64,000 nucleotides of DNA. Source: Triticum aestivum. Its lineage: Eukaryota; Streptophyta; Magnoliopsida; Poales; Poaceae. This document shows positions 1-10,487 of this stretch, in pieces; position 1 is the stretch's first letter, and every line of letters starts with the position of its first letter. The stretch covers positions 313,152,209 to 313,216,208 of the forward strand of contig NC_057802.1 in assembly GCF_018294505.1 (NCBI RefSeq), given 5' to 3'. The position numbers were made by a program, and so were the translations under genes. A model generated the notes under the pieces. The model was not told the DNA's origin. It was given only the letters and a program-made list of their open reading frames with translations, and did not search any database.

Positions 1-3000
1 TTTTGCCGAGCCCTCTTCTTCATTCTCTGGATCTTGTCTTTGGTCTGTTGCTTCCTCCGCTCCTTCTCCTGCTGCCGCATGGTCCTCTCCCGCTCGTACA
101 GACCTTGCCACACAACTTCGCCAGTTTGTGGCCAGAGCCACCTTCTGTCAGGGTGGTCCGCATCAGCCTCTTCTGCCAAGTCTTCGTCCATGCTCTTCAG
201 GGTAGCGTAGGAGAACCACTGGATTGACATCTGACCTCTCCTGCCCTCCAGCGGATGCTGCTCCTGCATTGCACCAGTCTCTGGGTTTACATAGACCATC
301 CGCCGTGCACTGTGGAACGCCCAAACGTTTACAATCAACTCGAGAACACCAGAGTAGCAGTGCTTGTCCTGTACATGTACATATCAACAAGAGAGCAACG
401 GTCACAGGTTTTCGAGGTGGAAATAGCATAACTATCGTATATCACAAACATATAGGTCAGATTTCATTTCCTGTAAAAGTGATCAGCTGTTCTTTTGTTC
501 CAGCCACAAGTGTTCGAATGTTCTATATCAGTATATCACTGTGACAGGACTAGGAAGGGTATTAACTATTGTCAATAGGTGATAGAGGCGCTCACCCTGT
601 GGAGACTCAAGATGCAATGCCCAGTTTGATGATGCTTGTCGTACATCTGTGCATCCAGCGCATCTACAAACATCCTACAAAACAGCATCTCTGTAAAATA
701 CCAACCGAGTATATACAAGAAAGAATTTGAACCATAAAACGCAGGACTTAAAACAAACCAAGTCCTCTTTGGACCTTAGCCCAATGTCTACACATGCAAC
801 AACAAGGCTATATACTTAAACAGTAAAAAATACACACATACTCCCTCCGTCCAGAAAAGCTTGTCCCTTAAATGGCTCAAATGGATGTATCTAGCACTAA
901 CTTGGTGCTACATACATCCATTTGAGGGACAAGCTTTTTCGGACGGAGGGAGTACAACTTTAACCATCGCTGGGCGTTATTGGAGACGGTATATACACAG
1001 GCTATGAAATTCTTACAGTAGTAGATCACTTTTTCATAGCCTGTGTATACGCAGGAGTACTTTTTTATGTTCACGGTAGTAGATCACTTGAAATGCATAT
1101 AGTACAAGGCAACGACCAACTAGCCAGTGCACCAGGATTTCCATATCTAGTTAAAAAGAGTACTAGCTATATGGTTTGGCTATAATAATACTTTAAAAAA
1201 ATGTTACCTTGAGAACATTACAAATTCCAGGAACGATCTCGTAGGCATAACCCAGCTTTGCATCACAGACCACGTGTCTCCGTCATTAGGCATACGTGGC
1301 AGAGAATTCAAATCTCCATCAAGCTGCAAGCCATACATCCTTTGAAAAGCCTCCAAAACAGCTAACCTTCAGGACAGAACTATGAAGAAAATTAGTTTGT
1401 TGTAAAACAAAGCAATTCAGTTTGGCACCACAGCCAAAAATTCTACTTTAAACAGTTCGTGAAATAGCAACTTTAGTTCTGTAAACATGGTAGGCCAGAA
1501 AGGGCAGTAAGATTCTCTAAAATGTTAGTATATAAGAGCATTCAGGTCACTACTTTAATGATCTAAGCGTTCTTATGTTTCTTCACGGAGGGAGTACACT
1601 GTAAGAAATGATGGTTGGTAACATGTTTTTAGAACAACTTATTGCCCAATCCAATACAATATCTGTTAAAACTAGAACATTCACAAAACTACATGCAACA
1701 GTGCAACCTACTCCCTCCGTCCGAAAATACTTGTCATCAAAATGGATTAAAAGGGATGTACCTAGAACTAAAATACATCTAGATACACCCCCTTTTATTC
1801 ATTTTGATGACAACTATTTCCGGACGGAGGGAGACATGGTTAGATAGATGACCTGCAGTTCCCAGCATTAATCGCATCACAGAGGGACCAGAAATCTTGA
1901 TTAGCATGATTTCTTGGATCTTGGTCCATACGAACCCAAAAGTAGAAGGCATCTCCATGCTTTTGAGTTTGAATAGCTTCCAACATTGCAGATTCAGCAT
2001 TTTTTGACAAGTTCGCCTGCTTAGGAAATGGGATGGTAAGTATAGATAAGATGCTAAAAATTATGCACGACCTGGATAACTAATCTACATTGCATCATCA
2101 AAAGGAAAATTCATATCTACAGCTTGACAACGTATTAGGCAGTGACATCCAATGCACAGGTTCTGTACAAAGAATAATGCCCAAATCATTCTTATATCTA
2201 TCATATTCATTGAGAATCAGTGGTACCCCAAAATAAAAATAATCAAAATACAAAGACCTCTTTGATATCAAAACAAAAATCATTTTACCTTTCTTGCAGT
2301 CACCCTCCAGGATTGAAATCCTATCCAAGAATTCTTGTGTATCCGGTCAATTCTGTTAGCCAGAGCAAAGAAAGCTCCAAATTCGCCAAGGATATCTCTG
2401 TAGTACCCACTGTTGAGCAGCGGGAGACGAGAAGAAGCATCAATGTCATCTGCTCCGAATCTTCGACCTTTTGAAGACTAATGGAAAACAAACTTCATGT
2501 GATCAATTTAAGCCATTGAAATATTTCTTAAGAGTGGCCAAATATATTCTGGCTAGCCACATACCAAAATCGGTTCCATTAGTATTAATTCAGTGATAAA
2601 AAATAATTTAAAACAAAGAAGAAATACGTATTTATTTATTTTAGTGGAAGAAGAAATAACTAATATACACATATTTGCATCTACATGTAAAGTCACCAGT
2701 CACCACATGGGTTGTTGGATTAAGTTTAGTTCGATCAGATATCTCCTCAGGTGACTAAATCTGAGCAATCCAAATCTGACTCAATGGTATACATGGCAGT
2801 TATATATGTTAACACCTAGATGAGTTTGCATTAGTTGTATGCAGGAAGCAATGCAAATCTTAGTTCCATCAAAAGTTGTGTTCACTGTCACACTCCCCAT
2901 TTAACATGTACAACCAGCCATGGTACAAGGAATATGACATTTATATAAGGTCGGCTACAGATTTTAGATCTCATGATAAATTTTAGTGATTTATTGGTTT

Positions 3001-6000
3001 ATAACATCAGAGATGGTTTTTAAATGTGTACATTTGGAGCATTCAGGCTGACCATTTAACATTCTGAACAACTTGGTTAGTGCTAAGAGGTGAAAACAGC
3101 TTACCAGGCCAATTCCACGATACAGAGAGCTCTGATGCAGAAAGGGCCAAGTTCCCTCCCCATAGAAGGGTTCGTATATACAGAGTGGCTGACCTGTCCG
3201 TTCAAGCTCCTTTTCATCTCTTTCATGCAATTCATTTTTCATCCTATCCACCCTTTTGACATTTCTATACACTTCCTCCCATGTTCCACGAGGTTGGTCA
3301 CTCCTCTCCTTCAACTGCATAACAATCCAATCAAATTACTTAGCATGCATTGTTAAAACGATGAAAAATGATGTGTTAAATATCAAATTTACGTCAATAC
3401 TTACATACTCTTCTTCCAATTTCATTTTGGCGCTCATAATCCGATTTGCTCTTTCTTCCTTCCATGCAATAGCAGAGAACGTTTCATCAATCTTTGGTGT
3501 AATACTGTGAGGATCATTCTTTCTGTTCCTGTGCCAATCCATTTTCTTGAGCATCTTGCAGTCAGCCAAACTTTCATTCACATTGTATAAGTGCTTCACA
3601 TCCTCAAATAGATGCCATTTCCACTCTTGTTTCAAAGGCAAAGGTATCTCCCCAGCAGTTAACGGGGTCAGTGTTTCGGAAGGAAACTTGATAACATTTT
3701 CCAATAGTACAGCATAGCCTTCAATGGCTTCAGAAGCCATCAGATCCTTCGCACGGGCTTTACCAACTGATGCAATATTTTTCCCTAGATCGGATAGTTC
3801 CCCATTTGATACCACTTGCAGTAGGACTTGACTTAACATGGCAATATTCTTTCTTGGAAAAAGGAGTCCATTTATCCCATCATCAATCTAAGCCATCAAG
3901 ATAACAGTGTTAGCTTATGATAAGATGTGCAATGGTAAGGTATTGTGTTGATAAATGCAATGCCAATAAAATTTGAGACATCATGAGCATACATATTTTG
4001 TGATCATTCCAAGGTCCGGAGCTATAACCAGCTTCTCAAGAATCATAGCTTCAACTAGCACACTGGGGAAGGATTGCTCATCAAGGCAAGAACAGTATAT
4101 GACAAGGTTAGCTATAGCAAGGAGATTGTCAGTATCTTCAACAGCAACATGCTCCACTGCACCTCTTGAGAAGCCAACATTTAAAGCAATGGCCTATGAT
4201 GATTAGAGCAATACCAAGCAGTTAGATGCAATTTAAAGGTTTATGACCTCTAAATAGTGAATTCAAACGATGAAAGACAGCATGGTTGTACATCCTAACC
4301 TCAAGGGCTATCCTATGCTTATCAGTTTGGTTTCCTGTTAAGATTCTCACTTTCAGTTCAGTCTGTGTGCTATTCTCAGAAGGATACTGCTGTAAAAGAG
4401 GTCCTACTGCTTGCAAGACAAGTGCCTCTTCCATCAAAAGCCCATCATATGAAAACTGACTACCAACCATAGCAATTACAAAATCTCTTGGACCTAAACT
4501 CAGGCTGATTCTCACATCTTTGTCATAATTTTTCGCAATGAATCTATCAGCTTGAAATGCTGGTGCAGGAGAACCTGGAATCACGAAATAGTTACCAGAA
4601 TCAAATGCAGCATACATCACCTGCAGGAAATGAATATAATAAAATAATCTTATGTCAGGCTGGGGGATCTACATAAAAACGCAAACATTATTAATTCGTC
4701 AAATTTAGTAGTATGAGAATAGCTTAAATACCGGCAATATGTAGTTGGGAAAAACTATAACATTTGCCCTGCTAAAGACTTCTTGCCAACCACCTAGGAT
4801 TTGAGTCATTCCACTAGACTTATATTCCCTAATACAATGAGCGAGGGAAGTCTCGTGCACAGTCCAAATGACAGGTACGGATTTGAAAGGCTCCTGCAAA
4901 AGACTGCAGCAAGACACATTAACTTTGAGTAAACATTTGGAAGCGGTCAAAATTAAACACCTGACTTTGTGCAAACACCTTAGAATAATCTGAAATATGT
5001 AGTCATAGTCCTTGTTTCATAACTACCTTGAAAATACTGGCCTTGCTTCAATTGAGTTTACAAGCATGCCATCATAGCTGCAGAAATACAAATAAACCTG
5101 GTGAGGAAATGATTAGGATGTGAGGCTGAGGCCACATACTATTTTCAAGTTAAAAATGCTACATTATGAGACAATACGCAGTAAGTAATATAAGCAAAGA
5201 ACTGGCAAGATATACTTTAAAACTTACTCTAGCCAATCTATAGAAGTGAGTAACTTTGTGTCCACAGGTAAGATCTCAACTGGTATGCCAATAGTACTCC
5301 AAATACTACTACATGGGCCATCCTCAAATGAGAAAACCTGCATTGAAAATTTGCAAAGCGGATTAATAACAACATACAGACAGGGAGTTTATGACATTTC
5401 AATCATGCGCGTCCATTTTGGTTTGGGTACTTGTGCAGTTCAAGTTTTGTGCAAAAGACCATAGATACACACTATGATAAGAGTGATTCAAGTAATCTAT
5501 GCCTCAGTACTTGGGTTTTGGCTAGACATCTCAACTTGAATAGTTGGACTAGACAAGCAACTTGTTGACTAGACGTGACTCGTCAATGACAACTAGTGGC
5601 TCGACTAATTGTGCAACCCACTATAAGACTGAGCTCATGTTAGACCGAGACCACTCCAAAAGAGATGTACTTCCTAGTAAGCTCAAAGTATCAACCTAGC
5701 TCCCTGCCTCTGATAACCTAATACTTATAGCAAGATGTTGTGCTGGTTCAGAAAGTGGCCATGTATTTCTGGCTCCCACTCCCTTCAAATTTTGCAGTGT
5801 AGTCAACTAGTTAGGCCCCACTTGGATTGTCGATTGGCTCCTAAATACCCCCGTAACCGATACAGACCTCCAGCCATCGTGTTTATTCCAGGTGGAAATC
5901 ACGCTGCAACCGGTAATATACACCTGTAAATTAAATCCCGGTCTATAAGCTTACACCGATTCCAAGCAGGGTCTAATGTGGTATTTGTAGCAAGCATGGC

Positions 6001-7346
6001 CACTAGTCTATGCATCGCACCCCGGCAAAAAGACTCGACTCTTCGGCTCATAAACTTAACACAGCACTTTAGAACCTATGCACATGCAAAAGTTTCTGCA
6101 ACATAATGATCATGCACCATACAAAGAAGACAAAACAATAGAAATGAATAATCCATGCATATAGTACAGATTTTATTTCAACAAAGATCCTATTTCATCT
6201 CTAAGTGCTCATGAACTAGCAGTAATCAAAATATTAAACTTGCTGAAAAAGCGCAAAGGTAGAAGGAGGGTTCAGGGGGGGAACACCAACCATCGTTCAA
6301 GCATACCACAGTCCACAGAGTTCCATAATAAGACCATAACGCACATAGGGGTAATTAGGATACATATACGCGTGATATACTCCATTAGTCTAACAAAATA
6401 TCACTAAGACTTGCACTGCATAAATTAGATTTGATTGTTGCCACCTCGGAAAGTAGGAGGTACTGACAGTGATACCTCATGCTACCTCTCGTGGAACTGC
6501 TATACTAGGAAGTGTGAACATCGAAATTAGAACTAAGAGATTAGTTGCATTACCGAATAGTACATCAGATACGGAATCTGAACTTGCTGTGTATACCATC
6601 AAGGAATATCACTTGACGAAGCAAACCAACTAATGAAGGAAACAATAAAGAGACGGCAACACGCGTTCCGGTATTCAGAAGAAAGCAGTTGAGGCACGCA
6701 CCTTCATTTCGTAGCCCATCGCCTCCAGCACAGAGGCGACGCTGATCATCTGAAGCTGCATTGCGTCGGGAGAGAGATCCCCAAACACCTAAACGAAGTG
6801 CAATGAAAAAAATCAGAGCCGGAATCGCGAGAAAACAGAACTCAAACACCGCCCAGCTCAACAACTCACCAAGGCGAGGCGCGGCTTCCGGGCCCCGACC
6901 CTCTTGACGGGTCTCCCGAGCTCCGCCAAGCTCTGAGCATCCTGACTCCGCTCCCTCGCCCACTTGTCCCGCAGCCTCGTGGGCTCGAACGTGAGGCCCT
7001 CGCCGTTCTCCAGCCCGCCGAGACCGCGAGGCAGCACGGCTTCGGTCCCGCCCCGCCCCCATCCCCCGCTGGCGCGTCGCGAAGGGAGCTGCATCGTCGG
7101 GTTCTCGACGACGACCGATCCGGGGAGGAAGGTGTACACGAGAATGGTGACGAGGAAGAAGGCGGCAGCGGTGCCGATCCACTGAAGGAAGTCCACCTTG
7201 TCGACGAGCACGAACCGCGCGAGCCTGGATCTCACGCCCGGCCTCCGCGCCGCGCCTCCGCCGCCCGCCGGGGCGCGCGGCACCGGCGCCGGTGCCGCCG
7301 CGCGCTTGTAGCTCCCCGACCCGGCGGCGCTGTCGAGGGAGCCCAT
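1..7346 (-). CDS. GT4-type glycosyltransferase-like membrane protein, 14 exons, 3' end outside window
   Basis: Exons on the minus strand: 7346-6870, 6788-6702, 5337-5228, 5077-5027, 4903-4732, 4620-4300, 4193-3993, 3887-3405, 3314-3105, 2477-2289, 2016-1853, 1366-1208, 674-596 and 368-below 1. All junctions are GT-AG and keep one frame for about 1,023 codons. Residues 1-159 (exon 1) are a basic, Pro/Ala/Arg-rich cytosolic tail followed by one hydrophobic segment (FLQWIGTAAAFFLVTILVYT), as in a type II signal anchor. Exons 2-7 form a two-lobed GT-B glycosyltransferase; exon 7 contains VLVEAMILEKLVIAPDLG, the nucleotide-sugar binding region of GT4 enzymes. Exons 8-14 are a long C-terminal region conserved in plant proteins of the Arabidopsis AT4G01210/AT5G04480 type, ending in a Lys/Arg-rich coiled coil. 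Sugar donor and acceptor are unknown. The start is the first ATG of the GC-rich first exon. Only the last residues and 3' UTR are missing. Confidence 0.87.
841..952. mobile_element. Stowaway-type MITE in intron 12 of the glycosyltransferase gene
   Basis: Terminal inverted repeats CTCCCTCCGTCC and GGACGGAGGGAG flank a nearly self-complementary body and are bordered by TA on both sides (839-840 and 953-954), the Tc1/mariner target duplication. It has no coding capacity and lies inside an intron. Confidence 0.93.
992..1049. repeat. Perfect 18-bp hairpin with 22-nt loop in intron 12
   Basis: The arm at 992-1009 (TATACACAGGCTATGAAA) is the exact reverse complement of 1032-1049. The loop contains AGTAGATCACTT, which recurs at 1077-1088. 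It lies about 40 bp beyond the MITE at 841-952 but has no Stowaway termini, so it is a separate foldback or the remnant of another MITE. Confidence 0.85.
1528..1594. mobile_element. Stowaway MITE remnant (Athos-like), one end lost
   Basis: Only the right terminus (ACGGAGGGAG followed by TA) and the body survive. The body resembles the complete element at 19118-19198 (ATATAAGAG, then a CACTACTTTA-type centre). It lies in intron 11 of the glycosyltransferase gene. Confidence 0.75.
1711..1833. mobile_element. Stowaway-type MITE 19 bp from the exon 11 splice donor
   Basis: Termini CTCCCTCCGTCCG and CGGACGGAGGGAG; TA precedes the left end, and the right flank has mutated. The subterminal arms TTGTCATCAAAATG and CATTTTGATGACAA are complementary. 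It lies in intron 11, just downstream (minus strand) of exon 11, which ends at 1853. Confidence 0.92.
5338..6701. other. Intron 2 of the glycosyltransferase gene (1.36 kb), no recognised element
   Basis: This is the longest intron of the gene. It is AT-rich, with a stretch at 5500-5620 repeating CTAGAC/TTGACTAGAC-like words. I see no coding exon, MITE terminus or LTR. Confidence 0.6.
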
Positions 7347-8094
7347 CGGCGCTCGGCCTAGGGTTTCGGGGCGGCCGCGGCCGCAGAGAGCATGGCGAGC
7401 GAGCGAGCGATTAGAAGCGGAGCAGTTGAGGAGAGCTGGGGACTGTGGAAGACTCGTGAGTCGTATTTAGCGAAGGAGGCGTTGCGCTGCCCCTGTTTTG
7501 TTCGTTTGGTCTGAGAGGGATGGGGGCGACTGGCGAGGACGAAGGGGCCTGGTGTGGTTTAAGGCGACGCTGGCAAGGCGACGTCCAGACGTCGGATCTC
7601 GATCGGACGGCGGGGTTTCGGGGGTTTAGCCTCGCGGTCGCGGGGCATGGGGCCGCGTGTTTCGGGAACCGGATGGAGTTACCACGTCTCGGGCTGCGTG
7701 TCATGCTGCCGCCACGCCGTCATGGCTGTTACAGGGCATGACAGGTGGGTCTACTTCTTTCGGGCCCGCGTGGCAGCCTCGAGGGTCGGCCGTTTACCGG
7801 GTGAGCATCGATCTGTTTTGCAGTCTCTAGCGACATGTTTTTTCTCGTGCGCCGCACCGCTACTTGCCTGGGACGGAAATAATTAATCAGAATATGAAGG
7901 AAAGCACGCAGGGGGGAAAGTGGCAGGGAAAAGGGAGAGCGGTGATTCGTCGTTCGACCGTAAAGTCTGGGCACGGTGGGGTGGGGTACATGCTTGTTAA
8001 CTCAACTGGGGAAGGGAGGCTAGAGGGGAGCGGGAGAAAGCCGGGCGGCTCCGTGGCCGAAAGCTCCAGCCGTGGCGGCGACGAAGCGGGCGTT
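7347..8094. other. GC-rich 5' flank of the glycosyltransferase gene
   Basis: This flank should hold the 5' UTR and promoter. CpG is dense up to about 7700, and a short GAGC/GCGA tandem tract lies at 7393-7410. I find no convincing TATA box near the start codon, which would fit a TATA-less CpG-rich grass promoter, and no coding region that I trust. Confidence 0.5.
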
Positions 8095-8526
8095 GCGGGG
8101 CAGTTTGGTTCATGTCCTGAACTCCATGCCTGGGAAATTTTGCTGCCTGGCCAGGCGTGAGAATCTGAAAAAAAGTTGCCTGGTCAGGCTAGCATATGGA
8201 AGGAGTGTTTGGTTCATAGCCTGGCCTAGTGGATTTTAACCCGTCGCTGTTTGCTCCCTGTTTGCCTCGTTTTCTGCACCACATCAATTAATATATGTAA
8301 TTACTTTCAGGCTGCTGCACCAGGCTGTCCAGGCATCCAAAAAAGGACGCCTTGGACCAGGCTAATCATCTTGCCTTGTTTTCCACCAGGCTAACTAGGT
8401 TGTTTCGTTGTCCAGGCCAGGCGTACTTCCTCTTTTCGTGGACATCAATCAAACATGCAGCAGGAAATTCCAGGCAGCCCCCAGGCCAGGCGTCACCCGC
8501 TGTGGACACGAACCAAACTGCCCCGC
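8095..8526. mobile_element. Tourist-like MITE with 15-17 bp terminal inverted repeats
   Basis: GCGGGGCAGTTTGGTTC at 8095-8111 is the exact reverse complement of 8510-8526. Internally the words CCTGGCCAGGC and GCCTGG recur on both strands, giving subterminal foldback. The G-rich start followed by GTTTGGTTC resembles grass Tourist (PIF/Harbinger) MITEs. The target duplication cannot be separated from the terminus (GCG or none). No ORF is credible. Confidence 0.75.
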
Positions 8527-8872
8527 GTCCGGCCAGAGGAGAAGATATGCCGCCCGGTTCACTGACGGCTGACGCAACGCAGCGCGTGTATGCGGCTGAG
8601 AAACGTGTTGCTGTGTAAACCGTGAGTTGTAGCTAGATATACGAGTGGAATGCAAAAAGAAAAATATCACTTTACAATTCGCAAAAATTACCGTATCAAA
8701 AAACATAAGGCAGATAATTGTCTGCCTTTTACATTAAAAAAAACGCTTCAAAAATTGACAGCGGTAAAAAGCATTGAGTTTTTTTTCAAAAAGGGGTCAG
8801 GCCCCGGCCTCTGCATCAGAATGATGCATGCGGCCATATTATTAATAAATAAGCAAAATGTTCAACAAAAGT
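8527..8872. other. Non-coding AT-rich flank left of the CACTA element
   Basis: No gene is visible. The segment 8816-8837 (ATCAGAATGATGCATGCGGCC core) reappears inverted at 8942-8963, inside the neighbouring CACTA terminus. A GC-rich AGGCCCCGGCCT palindrome lies just before it. Confidence 0.5.
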
Positions 8873-8998
8873 CACTACTGGAATCAGCTTCTTTGTCGTT
8901 GGTTAAAAAGGGTTTTCATTGAGATTTCGTGGTATCACTACTGGCCGCATGCATCATTCTGATACATAGCTAGGCAACACTGGGAAGCTGCCACGTGT

Positions 8999-9175
8999 CT
9001 AGCTATGCCATCCGCCAGCCGACGGCAAAGAGGTTTGAATCTTTGTCGTCTGCTGGCGGACGGCATAGCTGGTCACTTTGTCGTCTGCCAGCAGACGGCA
9101 AAATGACCAAATAGGCAGCCAGTGTTCCCAGTTTGCACAGGTGACTGCCACGTGTCCTCTTTGTCGTCCCCTGTT
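8999..9175. repeat. Left subterminal repeat array of the CACTA element
   Basis: Several direct and inverted copies of a CTTTGTCGTCTGC and GCAGACGGCAAA palindromic word spaced tens of bases apart. They match the array at the right end, and CACTA transposases bind such repeats. Confidence 0.8.
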
Positions 9176-9480
9176 TTTATTTAAATCCAATTAATTAGAC
9201 ATGGTTTCAAACACAGATATACATGCATACATATCCAACATATCCAACAGCATGTCCAACAACATATTTCATCAAATCCAACAACATAGTTCAACAAAGT
9301 CCAACATATCCATATATACATGACCAGAAACAAGTTTCCAACAACATATCCATATAGACATACATATCCAAACAAGTTTTCATAAACAACAAGGAAGCAC
9401 CAGAAGAATAGTACACTCCATGAATCCAAGCTTCCTCATGTAAAGCAAATCTGCAAATTGGGAAAGATGAAAGTTAGAAA

Positions 9481-9595
9481 AGAAGAAGAAGAAGACTAGT
9501 TAAAAGAAGAAGAAGAAGAAGAAGAAGAAGAAGATTTTTTTTTCTTCTCTTTCTTTTTCTCCTCTCCTCTTCTTTATCTTCTTCTTCTTCTAACT
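9481..9595. repeat. GAA/TTC simple repeat
   Basis: A GAA-rich run at about 9481-9532 is followed by a TTC/CTT-rich run at 9540-9590, forming a purine-pyrimidine mirror or foldback tract. Confidence 0.85.
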
Positions 9596-9597
9596 AA

Positions 9598-9895
9598 GGT
9601 AGATAAAAATGCCATTTTATTGCTAAGCTAGGTAAAAATGTTAAGTGTAGGTCATTTTAGAGCTAAGCTAGGTAAATAGGTCATTTTGAATCTTAGTAAG
9701 GTTATTATGTCATTTTCGAGGAAAATAAGGTAAGTCTATATCATTTTGGAGGTAACAAAGATTATCATGACATTTTTGACCTAAGTATGCTAAGTATGTC
9801 ATAAATGAACTGAATAAGCTAAGTATAGCTCATTTTTATCTACTTAGGTAATTATGCCATTTAGGAGGAAAATAAGCTAAGTATCCATTTGTAAA
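9598..9895. repeat. Degenerate short tandem repeats in CACTA 3' region
   Basis: About eight diverged copies of a unit of roughly 35-40 bp built on CTAAGCTAGGTAAAAATG and CATTTT. They lie downstream (minus strand) of the second CACTA ORF. Confidence 0.6.
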
Positions 9896-9903
9896 GCAAA
9901 ACA

Positions 9904-10240
9904 CTAGAGAAAACTTACCCTTATCACAACAAATGTGAGGAAGATCACAAATAAGGTAACAATTGATCTAACGGCATAATGATACCAAGCCTCATTGTCA
10001 ATGGCATATTTTCTAATCTTCTTAAGCTTCAGGCGCATTGCATCCATCTTCAAGCACATTGCATTCATCTTCATCTTGTGATCATCGATGACATCGGCAA
10101 CATACAACTCCAATGTCATCTTCTATTCTTCAATTCTTTTAATTTTTTCTTTCAAATACTCATTTTCTTTTTCAACTAAATTTAACTTCCCGACAGGAGG
10201 GTCAGTTTCAAATTCCGGTTCACATACCTTCTAGATTAAA
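9904..10240 (-). pseudogene. CACTA second ORF: coiled coil plus C-terminal membrane segment
   Basis: The minus-strand frame reads a Lys/Glu-rich heptad region (NEYLKEKIKRIEE), one in-frame TAG at 10125-10123, then continues through DDHKMKMNAM to a Trp/Tyr stretch and a hydrophobic tail (SIVTLFVIFLTFVVIRVSFL) ending at 9904. I recall a similar accessory ORF in Triticeae CACTA elements; its function is unknown. The ORF starting at 10119 is what remains open after the stop. The 5' limit and any introns are uncertain. Confidence 0.6.
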
Positions 10241-10487
10241 ATATCTCTATGTCAACTTGATGGCCATAATTGTCATAAATGCGAAATGCAACAAATAGTT
10301 ATGAAAGAGAATTTACCACATCCGAATCATAAAGCGGGCGAGGGCCGACGGGGACGGACATCAAGACCATGGCACTATGTATAAGAAACAATCATACAAA
10401 GTAAGAAAATTATACATACCAACTATATAAATCATACAATCATACAAATAACTATATAAATCAAGTACATCATAAAAATTTGAATAC

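Noticed and set aside
6565..7185. 205-codon minus ORF and 73-codon plus ORF over exon 1 of the glycosyltransferase
   Set aside because: Read in other frames of the GC-rich exon 1. The exon chain in the chosen frame continues through 14 junctions.
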